From Geoglobus sp. UBA235 (GTDB lineage Archaea > Halobacteriota > Archaeoglobi > Archaeoglobales > Archaeoglobaceae): a stretch of 64,000 bases of DNA. Below the pieces are notes generated by a model that saw only the letters and a list, made by a program, of their open reading frames with translations, searched no databases and was not told the DNA's origin. A program made the translations under genes and the position numbers. Below, one piece after another: positions 1 through 7,180 of the stretch (positions are counted from its first letter, which is position 1; every line of letters starts with the position of its first letter). The stretch is taken from NCBI GenBank assembly GCA_002494725.1, contig DACG01000032.1, positions 1 to 64,000 on the forward strand, in the 5' to 3' direction.

Positions 1-55
1 TTAATTCTTCTGGTGAGAGCCATCTCACAACTTCCTTTTCAGGTTTTCTGGCCAT
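1..55 (-). CDS. 5' end of an unknown gene running off the left edge
   Basis: An ATG at 55 on the minus strand opens a frame of 18 codons (MARKPEKEVVRWLSPEEL) that reaches the window edge without a stop. Charged residues followed by RWLSPEEL would suit the start of a DNA-binding or transposase-type protein, but I cannot assign a family from 18 residues. It lies 38 bases beyond the point where the neighbouring phzF-like frame stops early, so it may belong to an element that inserted into that gene. This is inference only. Confidence 0.4.
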   Translation of the reverse strand, partial: MARKPEKEVVRWLSPEEL

Positions 56-93
56 GTAGCGATTTGCAATCTAATAGTTAATAAAGTTTTGTC

Positions 94-432
94 TTAGACT
101 ATAATTCCAACATCTATTCTTCCAATTTTCAGATTTAGAGATACCTTACTTGGTTTCTCTTTAAGAATTTCCTGAACAATAACGAAGGCTGTTCCGAGAA
201 CCGGATGTCCTGCAAATGGTATCTCCGTTCTGGGAGTGAATATTCTCACATCAAAGCCTTTCTCACTGCTTTCCCTGCCAACAAATGTTGTCTCAGAGTA
301 GTTCATCTCACAGGCAATTTTCTGCATCTCCTCATCTTCCAGAACATCAGCATTCAGCACAACTGCAAGCTGATTTCCTGAATACTTCCTCTCTGCAAAC
401 ACATCAACAATGTAAAACGGAATTTCGTTCAT
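94..432 (-). pseudogene. PhzF-family protein, N-terminal fragment
   Basis: The 112 residues match the start of the PhzF / phenazine-biosynthesis-like isomerase fold: the opening IPFYIVDVFAERKYSGNQLA, the early acidic residue region NYSETTFV, and RIFTPRTEIPFAGHPVLGTA, which is the family hallmark. Complete members have about 260-300 residues in two similar halves. Here the frame stops at TAA (94-96) just after the first half begins its closing strands. The promoter side is intact (ATG at 432). The gene is therefore truncated, perhaps by an insertion whose first gene starts at 55. The substrate of archaeal PhzF proteins is not known, and this fragment is unlikely to be active. Confidence 0.75.
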
Positions 433-513
433 GAAGTCTGTTAAAAATGAAGAATTAAAAGGTTACTTCCTTGCAATTCCCATCATTTGGAGTATTTCGT
501 TATGAGATTGCAA

Positions 514-684
514 TCAAGCCTGTCGAAGCAATGCATCTCTTATCGAGAGAATCAGGGTGGATATTCCCATCATTCTCCCTACGATCCATATAGAGAACAT
601 GATTGCATTTCCAAATGCTCCAAGCATAACTTTTCCAGAGGCAGAAGAGAATGCCAAAGTATGGTTGGAGAGAATACACCATCA
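514..684 (-). pseudogene. decayed membrane-protein fragment
   Basis: Downstream of the stop of the 724-1536 gene, and in the same minus-strand frame, about 55 codons read as membrane-type protein (GKVMLGAFGNAIMFSIWIVG, then LILSIRDALLRQA) and end at TGA (514-516). No start codon with a ribosome site is visible. An ATGATG near 696-691 lies in another frame and would need a frameshift to join it. Either this is the tail of the upstream membrane protein after loss of reading frame, or a remnant of a separate small membrane gene. No family recognised. Confidence 0.35.
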
Positions 685-723
685 TGCTCTGTTTCATCAT
701 TCTGGACTTGTTTTTTTTGACTT

Positions 724-1536
724 TTAAAGGTTCAGAGCCAGCAGTGAAAACAGGCTGAGGTAGATCATCCATATGATAACCTGAGGGAGAAGGCCCGGAA
801 GAGCCTCAGGTCTGAGTGTAGTGCCAAGAAAAACATACATGCCTGCCAACACTGCGAGCAAAACAAAAAACTCCTCTCTGCTTGGGAGGGGGAAAAGATA
901 TCGTGCCCTTTCCCATTCCACCTCTCCCATACCCTGACAGGCAGGATCAGTATGAGAACATGTGAAAAAATTGAAACCACTGAATGAACGGGAGAGGGGG
1001 GAGGTTACACTCTGAACGATCCCGAGCAGCATAAACAATGCAGCAAAGGACATGTATCTCCTTCTCCTGCTTTTGATAAGTCTTCTGATTCTTTCCGGCA
1101 GCATCTTCCAGGAAATTCCTGATCCAATCATCATGCTTTCTCCGACAAGTATAGGTATTGTAAACGACATAAACGGATGCCAGAAGAACACCAGAACAAT
1201 CACCTCCATAACACCAACACCGGCCACGGAAATCAGAGACCCCCACCAAGGATTCCACAGAACCTTGGTTATGTATGCTTCATACATACCAAATACAGTT
1301 CCGGCTATGAAGAGGGTGTAGAATCCCGGTACACCACGGCTGAAAGCTACATGAGAGAGAACAAGTATGTGGGGAGTGTATAGTGGAAATACAACAACAA
1401 ACCCCAGATGTGGAATAAAGGAAACATGTTCAGATCCGGAAACCACTTCTGCAAAGAAAACAGGGAGTGTTCCAAGAACTACCCAGAAGAGGAATTTCAC
1501 TCTTCTCAGCGCACTGGAATTTTTGCAACCCTTCAT
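724..1536 (-). CDS. polytopic membrane protein of unknown function
   Basis: This 270-residue hydrophobic protein has roughly seven membrane segments: near 15-32, 42-60, 72-92, 98-118, 122-138, 160-178 and 222-265. A basic patch RRLIKSRRRRYMS near 150-162 should face the cytoplasm. A segment near 185-205 carries two cysteines (FFTCSHTDPACQ) and may form an exposed loop. I do not recognise the family. ATG at 1536 is used; a GTG a few codons in is an alternative. The stop at 724 is followed in the same frame by about 55 more membrane-like codons (514-684), so the gene may once have been longer. It is a single gene, oriented opposite to the phosphoesterase gene that begins at 1625. Confidence 0.65.
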   Translation of the reverse strand: MKGCKNSSALRRVKFLFWVVLGTLPVFFAEVVSGSEHVSFIPHLGFVVVFPLYTPHILVLSHVAFSRGVPGFYTLFIAGTVFGMYEAYITKVLWNPWWGSLISVAGVGVMEVIVLVFFWHPFMSFTIPILVGESMMIGSGISWKMLPERIRRLIKSRRRRYMSFAALFMLLGIVQSVTSPLSRSFSGFNFFTCSHTDPACQGMGEVEWERARYLFPLPSREEFFVLLAVLAGMYVFLGTTLRPEALPGLLPQVIIWMIYLSLFSLLALNL

Positions 1537-1624
1537 GTTTCTATCTCCAGGAAAAATTTATCTAATCTCGGAACTGATTCAACTCCAGATAATTTTAAAG
1601 ATTACTTTTCCCAAGTCCAACATA

Positions 1625-1987
1625 ATGAAATTTGTCATTCAGGAACATCACGCAAGAAGGCTTCACTATGATCTCAGGCTTGAAATGGATGGGGTTGCAA
1701 AAAGCTGGGCACTGCCCAAGGGAATTCCGAGAAAAAAGGGAGAGAAAAGACTTGCAATTCAGGTTGAGGATCACAGCGTTGACTACATGGACTTTGAAGG
1801 TGAAATTGAAGAGGGATATGGAGCCGGAACTGTGAAAATCTGGGATAATGGAGAGTATCAGCTGCTCAATAGAGACGAGAAAGAAATAAAAATAAAACTT
1901 CATGGAGTGAAAGCCAGCGGTACTTATGTCCTGATAAAATTTCCAAAAGCAGGAGAGAACAGGTGGCTCATGATAAAACTGGAATGA
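1625..1987 (+). CDS. stand-alone 3'-phosphoesterase (LigD PE domain family)
   Basis: The 120-residue protein is the 3'-phosphoesterase domain known from bacterial LigD, which trims 3'-phosphates or ribonucleotides at broken DNA ends. Visible hallmarks are FVIQEHHARRLHYDLRLEMD with the catalytic His and Arg-Asp residues, SWALPKGIPRKKGEKRLAIQ, VEDHSVDYMDFEGEI, EGYGAGTVKIWDNG, GTYVLIKFP and the terminal WLMIK. The size equals a single PE domain, so no ligase or polymerase domain is attached; such free-standing archaeal members are known. A longer frame is open upstream, but homology starts exactly at ATG 1625. No ligase or Ku gene is adjacent, so its repair partner must be elsewhere. The region 1988-2207 downstream holds no gene I can support. 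Confidence 0.9.
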   Translation: MKFVIQEHHARRLHYDLRLEMDGVAKSWALPKGIPRKKGEKRLAIQVEDHSVDYMDFEGEIEEGYGAGTVKIWDNGEYQLLNRDEKEIKIKLHGVKASGTYVLIKFPKAGENRWLMIKLE

Positions 1988-2168
1988 AAGGCTATCCAGA
2001 CAGCCCGGATGTGATAAATAACTGCCTCCATGGAGGCCCATCAACAGAACATGGAAAATCGGGAATAGAGTCAATCAGATGGATATAATATCAGAGATAA
2101 ATTTTCTCTTGTTCTCAGAATCTTCTGCGGCCTCTCTTCTTTTGTCTGCTTTCTGAGGATTTTCAGTA

Positions 2169-2178
2169 AAATTTAAAT
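2169..2178 (+). promoter_or_regulatory. TATA box for the 2220-3067 gene pair
   Basis: An AT-only run AATTTAAATAT lies about 45-50 bases before the ATG at 2220. It would place transcription start near 2196 and give a short leader containing the GGTGAT ribosome site at 2210-2215. Confidence 0.4.
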
Positions 2179-2219
2179 ATCATAAAGTACTTTGAATTAT
2201 AAAGTAATTGGTGATTGAA

Positions 2220-2777
2220 ATGTTAGAGGAGTTGAGAGAATTAATAGAAAAGAGCATGAGAGAACATGATCTGCCGTACCAGAGGAGGCAGTCACTTATA
2301 TGGGGCACCTCAACATCTGTGGGATTTATTATAACACAGATGCTCTTTCTGATGGCTTTGAATGACAGGCTCAGTGGCTTTGAGATTCTTCCATTCTGGT
2401 TTGTTCTGGTTGCTGTAACAGTGTACATATCGAGAAGGCTTGCCGGTCTGCCCGAGGTGGAGTCATACTTCTCAAAACTCTATTCAAACTTTTGGATTGC
2501 CGGATTTTTCGCAATTGCCATGGTTGCTTTCATTGCCCTTCTCGTACAGCCAAGATATACAGGAGCTTTTGTCGCTCCCGTTGCCGGTCTGATGATATCC
2601 ATTGCAGGGATGATGTTCAGGGTCAGATATACAACTCTCATGGGATTTCTGTATTCTGCATCTGGCATTCCAATGTTTTACCTCTGGCAGTACCAGTTTC
2701 TTATATTTGCGGTGATGCAGTTCATGACCTTGGCATTGCCCAATCTGTCTGCCTTCAAAACACATGGGAAAAGCTGA
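2220..2777 (+). CDS. membrane protein paired with a winged-helix regulator
   Basis: A 185-residue protein with a charged N-terminus (about 35 residues, LEELRELIEKSMREHDLPY) then about five membrane segments up to the end. The start ATG at 2220 was chosen because GGTGAT at 2210-2215 sits four bases before it; TTG 2208 and GTG 2211 are in frame but overlap that site. The family is not recognised. Its last codons overlap the start of the downstream winged-helix gene (TGATG), so the two are translationally coupled. Membrane protein plus small wHTH regulator pairs occur widely in archaea, where the membrane partner may sense a signal or sequester the regulator; that role is inferred. Confidence 0.7.
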   Translation: MLEELRELIEKSMREHDLPYQRRQSLIWGTSTSVGFIITQMLFLMALNDRLSGFEILPFWFVLVAVTVYISRRLAGLPEVESYFSKLYSNFWIAGFFAIAMVAFIALLVQPRYTGAFVAPVAGLMISIAGMMFRVRYTTLMGFLYSASGIPMFYLWQYQFLIFAVMQFMTLALPNLSAFKTHGKS

Positions 2778-3067
2778 TGGATATGTCAGTCTTAGATTCG
2801 AGAATCAGGGTGCTTGCTCTTGCGATACTCTCGGGGGTTGAGAAGGCAAGCTTCAGGTATCTGAAAGAAAAACTGAAAACCACTGACGGGAATCTGAGCG
2901 TTCACATGCAGAAGCTGTGCGATGCTGGATATGTGAGAATGGAAAAGGTGTTTGAGGGAAGGAAGCCAAAAACATATTTTTACATAACTGAGAAAGGGAA
3001 AAGGGCTCTCCTCGAGTACATTGAGGAGCTGAACAGGAGCATGAAGGCAGGAGATTATAAAGGATAA
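2777..3067 (+). CDS. winged-helix transcriptional regulator
   Basis: This 96-residue protein is a single winged helix of the archaeal PadR/MarR-like type. SRIRVLALAILSGVEKASFR forms helix 1 and 2, YLKEKLKTTDGNLSVHMQKL the recognition helix region, and VRMEKVFEGRKPKTYFYITE the wing, followed by a C-terminal helix (KGKRALLEYIEELNRSM). The motif TTDGNLSVHMQKL is typical of regulators in which a membrane protein is encoded just upstream. The start ATG at 2777 overlaps the upstream stop (TGATG), implying coupled translation and near-equal expression. It probably represses or activates its own operon. No second domain is present. Confidence 0.85.
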   Translation: MDMSVLDSRIRVLALAILSGVEKASFRYLKEKLKTTDGNLSVHMQKLCDAGYVRMEKVFEGRKPKTYFYITEKGKRALLEYIEELNRSMKAGDYKG

Positions 3068-3181
3068 ATTCTCAACACTGATCACAACACCGGATCTCAA
3101 ACTGGAAAAATGGACTGATTAAATATTATCCAGCCCGTTTTTTCCAGCCCACATCTGTCTTTGAAAAACTGAAAAATCACA

Positions 3182-3391
3182 TCATTGCTTTTTCCACTCT
3201 GTCAGTGCGAGATACCAGGGAAGTATGAGAATACCGAGAGGTATGAACACCAGAAGAGCCAAGAGCTTGCTTTTACCTGCCTTTTCCAGAATTATTGCCC
3301 ACGGATAGAGAACGATCAGGGCAAACAGCAATATTATGAGCAATTCTGAAATGCCCATCGCAAACAGCGGAGATATCCTCACAGCTTCCAT
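3182..3391 (-). CDS. small membrane protein with two predicted helices
   Basis: The 69-residue frame encodes two hydrophobic segments (LLIILLFALIVLYPW, and LLALLVFIPLGILILPWYLA) separated by a short basic loop (EKAGKSK), with a basic tail. This matches small archaeal two-helix proteins of unknown role. It lies alone between the winged-helix gene and the ilvB promoter. Start ATG at 3391; no strong ribosome site is seen. It could be spurious, but the amphipathic layout and good codon usage favour a real gene. Confidence 0.55.
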   Translation of the reverse strand: MEAVRISPLFAMGISELLIILLFALIVLYPWAIILEKAGKSKLLALLVFIPLGILILPWYLALTEWKKQ

Positions 3392-3478
3392 GAGTGATAA
3401 TGGAGAAATTTTTATTTAAACTTTCCTTATCATAACCAAAATCCGGAATCTTTCGGGTTCGATGGATTTGATGAAAAA

Positions 3479-3487
3479 TTATATAAA
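3479..3487 (+). promoter_or_regulatory. ilvBN promoter (TATA box)
   Basis: TTATATAAA preceded by a purine-rich GAAAAA (BRE-like) is the best archaeal promoter in this part of the window. Transcription should start near 3506-3512, leaving an untranslated leader of about 90 bases before ilvB. Confidence 0.6.
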
Positions 3488-3526
3488 TTCACACTTTCAT
3501 GTAGGCTTAATGCAGAAAAACCCCAT

Positions 3527-3548
3527 AAGCTCTGCAAGCTTGGAGCTT
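3527..3548 (+). promoter_or_regulatory. hairpin in the ilvB leader
   Basis: AAGCTC (3527-3532) and GAGCTT (3543-3548) are complementary and enclose a ten-base loop that itself contains the palindrome CAAGCTTG. A T-rich run follows. It lies between the predicted transcription start and ilvB, so it could attenuate transcription or bind a regulator; both are inferences. Confidence 0.35.
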
Positions 3549-3597
3549 TTCTTGATTGTAGTAGTATGCTGAATTTTCTGCTCAGCGGTGGTGGTTT

Positions 3598-5262
3598 ATG
3601 AGAGGTGCTGATGCCATTGTCAGGGCTTTGGAATTGGAGGGCGTGAAACACATTTTCGGAATACCGGGTGGAGCGATAATTGAGGTGTACGATGCACTCT
3701 TCGATTCGGGAATAAGGCACATACTGACAAGACATGAGCAGGCAGCGGTTCATGCTGCAGATGGGTATGCGAGAGCAACAGGAAGGGTTGGAGTTGCCTT
3801 CGCCACTTCTGGACCAGGAGCAACAAACACCGTCACTGGCATTGCAACAGCATATATGGACTCATCTCCCGTTGTTGTTATGACGGGACAGGTTGCAAGA
3901 AGCCTGATAGGTAACGATGCGTTTCAGGAAGCAGACATAACGGGGATAACGATGCCTGTTACAAAGCACAACTATCTTGTCACGGATGAGAATGAGATTC
4001 CGAAGATAGTCAGGGAGGCATTTCACATAGCAGGAACTGGTAGGCCGGGACCCGTGCTCATAGATCTCCCAAAGGATGTTACAACGGCTGAGATTGAGTT
4101 CGACTATCCTGACAGGCTGAATCTCCCGGGCTACAAGCCCAAGTATTCCGGACATCCGAGGCAGATAAAGAGGGCAGCGGAGCTCATAATGAAGGCTGAA
4201 CGCCCCGTAATACTGGCAGGAGGAGGGGTTATACTTTCAGATGCAACCGAGGAGCTTACAAAGCTTGCTGAAACAATCCCCGCTTATGTTGCCACAAGCC
4301 TGATGGGTAAGGGAGCCATTCCCGAAACCCATCCTCTAAGCCTGGGATTCGTTGGAATGCATGGTGCCAGGTATGCGAACTATGCGGTTCAGGAAAGTGA
4401 CCTGATCATAGCGGTTGGAATAAGATTTTCGGACAGAACAACTGGAAGGGTTTCTGATTTTGCTCCGGATGCCAAGATTATACACATAGACATAGATCCG
4501 GCTGAGATAGGAAAGAACGTTGGTGTTGACATCCCGATCGTGGGAGATGCAAAGCTCATTCTCAGAGAGCTGATAAAACACATAAATCACAGAAAAAGAA
4601 AGGAATGGGAGAGCAGGGTTGAAGGATGGAGGAAAAAGTATCCCCTCCGGTTCAGAGATGACGGGAGGCTCAAACCCCAGTACATAATTCAGAAGATATG
4701 GGAACTGCAACCTGATGCAATTGTCACAACGGAGGTTGGTCAGAATCAGATGTGGGCAGCCCAGTACTTCAGGGTTAACAGGCCGAGACAGTTCATAACT
4801 TCAGGCGGTCTGGGAACAATGGGCTTTGGATTTCCTGCTGCAGTGGGTGCAAAGACAGCATTTCCGGAAAGGGAGGTTGTTGACATTGCCGGAGATGGAA
4901 GCTTTCTCATGAACATTCAGGAGCTTGCAACATGCGTTGATTTCGGCATCAATGTTAAGGTGATGGTCCTCAACAACATGTTCCTCGGAATGGTCAGGCA
5001 GTGGCAGGAGCTGTTCTATGATGAGAGATACTCTGCAACATGCCTCAAATGCAAGGAGATGAGCTTTGAAAAAATAGCCGAGGGCTTTGGAGCTGTGGGA
5101 ATGACTGTTGAAAAGCCATCAGAGGTTGAGGACGCTCTGAAAGAGGCTTTTGAAATTGATGCACCGGTTGTGATTGATTTCAGGGTTGACAGACTTGAGA
5201 ACGTTTATCCAATGGTCCCTGCTGGAGCTGCTCTGCATGAGATCATTGATGAGGAGGTGTAG
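3598..5262 (+). CDS. ilvB: acetolactate synthase, catalytic subunit
   Basis: Catalyses the thiamine-diphosphate-dependent condensation of two pyruvates, or pyruvate with 2-oxobutyrate, the first common step of valine, leucine and isoleucine synthesis. The 554-residue length is normal. Seen in order: the N-terminal ThDP pyrimidine-binding domain with catalytic Glu47 (RHEQAAVHAADGYARATG), SGPGATN, the central FAD/nucleotide domain (about 190-330) with RFSDRTTGR, and the C-terminal pyrophosphate domain with GDGSFLMNIQELAT and VLNN near 435-465. The start is ATG 3598, four bases after GGTGGTGGT. ilvN follows after three bases, so both subunits are made from one transcript. The leader carries a TATA box and a hairpin. 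Confidence 0.97.
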   Translation: MRGADAIVRALELEGVKHIFGIPGGAIIEVYDALFDSGIRHILTRHEQAAVHAADGYARATGRVGVAFATSGPGATNTVTGIATAYMDSSPVVVMTGQVARSLIGNDAFQEADITGITMPVTKHNYLVTDENEIPKIVREAFHIAGTGRPGPVLIDLPKDVTTAEIEFDYPDRLNLPGYKPKYSGHPRQIKRAAELIMKAERPVILAGGGVILSDATEELTKLAETIPAYVATSLMGKGAIPETHPLSLGFVGMHGARYANYAVQESDLIIAVGIRFSDRTTGRVSDFAPDAKIIHIDIDPAEIGKNVGVDIPIVGDAKLILRELIKHINHRKRKEWESRVEGWRKKYPLRFRDDGRLKPQYIIQKIWELQPDAIVTTEVGQNQMWAAQYFRVNRPRQFITSGGLGTMGFGFPAAVGAKTAFPEREVVDIAGDGSFLMNIQELATCVDFGINVKVMVLNNMFLGMVRQWQELFYDERYSATCLKCKEMSFEKIAEGFGAVGMTVEKPSEVEDALKEAFEIDAPVVIDFRVDRLENVYPMVPAGAALHEIIDEEV

Positions 5263-5265
5263 GCA

Positions 5266-5751
5266 ATGAGACACACAATTGCAGCACTTGTTGAGGATAA
5301 GCCGGGAGTTCTTGCGAGGGTTGCCGGGCTTTTCAGGAGGAGAGGTTTTAACATTGAAAGCCTTGCAGTTGGTGTTACTGAGAAAGAGGGAATTTCAAGG
5401 ATGACCATTGTTGTTTCAGGTGATGACAGGACAATAGAGCAGGTTACAAAGCAGCTCAACAAGCTCATAGATGTTGTGAAGGTGAGCGATGTAAGCGAAA
5501 ACTCTGTTGAGAGGGAACTTGCTCTGATAAAAGTGTCAGCCTCCCCGCAGAACAGAGCCGAGATAATCGAGATAGCAAACATATTCAGGGCGAGAATTGT
5601 TGATGTTGCTCGTGACTCAATGATCATTGAGGTAACGGGAGATGAGGACAAGATCGGAGCCTTCATCGATCTTATGAGGCAGTACGGCATAAAAGAGGTG
5701 GCAAGAACGGGGAAGATAGCAATGCAGAGGGGGAGCAAGTCATTGGAATGA
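5266..5751 (+). CDS. ilvN: acetolactate synthase, regulatory subunit
   Basis: The 161-residue small subunit raises catalytic activity of IlvB and confers feedback inhibition by branched-chain amino acids. The N-terminal ACT domain is clear: HTIAALVEDKPGVLARVAGL, then RRRGFNIESLAVG and SRMTIVVSGDD. The C-terminal ALS_ss_C domain follows from about residue 85 (ELALIKVSASPQNRAEIIEI, RIVDVARDSMIIEVTG). Its ATG lies three bases after the ilvB stop, and its own stop overlaps the following radical SAM start (ATGA at 5748-5751). Confidence 0.96.
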   Translation: MRHTIAALVEDKPGVLARVAGLFRRRGFNIESLAVGVTEKEGISRMTIVVSGDDRTIEQVTKQLNKLIDVVKVSDVSENSVERELALIKVSASPQNRAEIIEIANIFRARIVDVARDSMIIEVTGDEDKIGAFIDLMRQYGIKEVARTGKIAMQRGSKSLE

Positions 5752-7175
5752 AAGAGTTCAATCCCTTTTTTAAAAAATTTTCAAAAAAGCAGGAAAGAGT
5801 TGCTTTAGTTTATCCAAACAGGTATGTTGGTGGAATAACAAATCTGGGGTTGCAGAGAATATACTTCGAGATAAACTCAACCCAGAAATACATGGCTGAG
5901 AGATTTTACACGGATGTTTTTGATGGACTGAAAAGTGCTGAGTCAGCCTCGCACATAAGCTCCTTCTCCACTGCTCTCATCTCCCTGCAGTATGAGGAGG
6001 ATGTTTTCAATGCAGTGAGAATTCTGAAAGAGGGAAAATTCAGGGGAAAGACCATTGCAGGTGGCCCCTGTGTGATTCAGAACCCATTTCCATTTGCTGA
6101 GATTTTTGACAGACTCTTCATTGGAGAGGCGGAGAATGTCGTTGAGGAGATCATTGAGGACAGGAGAATCGAGGGGTTGATGCCCTTTTCCTCAAAAAGA
6201 AGAATTGCCGAACTTGATCTGAAGATGAAAAGCCAGATTATCTCTGAGAATGCCTACGGGAAATCAATTCTGATTGAAATAGGAAGAGGATGTCCGAGAG
6301 GATGCAGGTTCTGCATTGTCCGGCAAATTTACAGCCCTGCAAGATGGAGAAGTGCTGATGAGGTTGCTGAAATTGCCGAGGAAAACAGAGGCCTTGCTGA
6401 AAAGATTGCAATAATATCCCCATCTCCAACAGATCACCCTGAGTTCAGGGACATAGTTCAGCAGTTGAAAGATATGGGCTTCAGCGTTTCACCCTCCTCC
6501 TTAAGAGCCGACAGGTTTGATGAGGAGATGGCAGAACTGCTTGGAGACATCAGAACTCTAACCTTGGCTCCTGAAACCGGGAGTGAGAGACTGAGAGAGG
6601 TTGTGAACAAGGGAATTTCTCAGGAAGACATTCTTAACGCTGTGGAGCTCGCTGAGAATGCTGAGAGGGTGAAGCTGTACTTCATGTTCGGTCTTCCCGG
6701 GGAAAGATACGAGGATCTGGATGCCATTATCAGGCTTGTTGAGAAAGTCAGAGGTCTTGGAAAGAGGGTGAGCGTTTCCATAAATCCCCTTGTTCCAAAA
6801 CCACACACACCCTTTCAGTGGCTCCCCTACGGAGGAGATCCGGGCAGGAATGTTGAAGAAAATATAAACGAGCTGAAAAGGAAAAGAAAGTATCTTATTT
6901 CAAGGCTTAGAAAAATAGCCGGCACTGATGTTGAGAGCATTGAAAGATTCGCAGTTCAAACCATCATATCCAGAGGTGATGGAAGGGTTGGCATGCATCT
7001 TGACAGAAAGCTAACATTCTCAAGGATTGTCAGATCGGAGCTTGCAGACTTCCTTGATTTTCAGCCCCTTGATCAGGAATTTCCATGGGACAGGCTGAAC
7101 ATGGGCTACAGAAAGAGCAGGCTTGTGAGAGAGTTCGAAATGGCAATGGAGATTGCGGAGGTTGAGCTTCCATGA
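5748..7175 (+). CDS. radical SAM protein with N-terminal cobalamin-binding-like domain
   Basis: The 475-residue protein has the radical SAM [4Fe-4S] motif CPRGCRFC (C182, C186, C189) after GRG, followed by an HD-type AdoMet-binding region (APETGSERLREVVNKGI) and the fold-closing LYFMFGLPGE. The first 150 residues (ALVYPNRYVGGITNLGLQRI) resemble the B12-binding-like domain of archaeal and bacterial B12-binding/radical SAM proteins. Its precise reaction is unknown; relatives include methylthiotransferase-like and methyltransferase enzymes. Its ATG overlaps the ilvN stop, so it is cotranscribed with branched-chain amino-acid genes, though this need not mean a shared pathway. It ends six bases from the convergent DUF2298 gene. 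Confidence 0.85.
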   Translation: MKEFNPFFKKFSKKQERVALVYPNRYVGGITNLGLQRIYFEINSTQKYMAERFYTDVFDGLKSAESASHISSFSTALISLQYEEDVFNAVRILKEGKFRGKTIAGGPCVIQNPFPFAEIFDRLFIGEAENVVEEIIEDRRIEGLMPFSSKRRIAELDLKMKSQIISENAYGKSILIEIGRGCPRGCRFCIVRQIYSPARWRSADEVAEIAEENRGLAEKIAIISPSPTDHPEFRDIVQQLKDMGFSVSPSSLRADRFDEEMAELLGDIRTLTLAPETGSERLREVVNKGISQEDILNAVELAENAERVKLYFMFGLPGERYEDLDAIIRLVEKVRGLGKRVSVSINPLVPKPHTPFQWLPYGGDPGRNVEENINELKRKRKYLISRLRKIAGTDVESIERFAVQTIISRGDGRVGMHLDRKLTFSRIVRSELADFLDFQPLDQEFPWDRLNMGYRKSRLVREFEMAMEIAEVELP

Positions 7176-7180
7176 GATGG

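Noticed and set aside
1052..1620. Several plus-strand frames of 60-200 codons over the membrane protein gene
   Set aside because: They are antisense shadows of the 724-1536 gene, with atypical residues and no ribosome sites; only the part from 1625 is a real protein.
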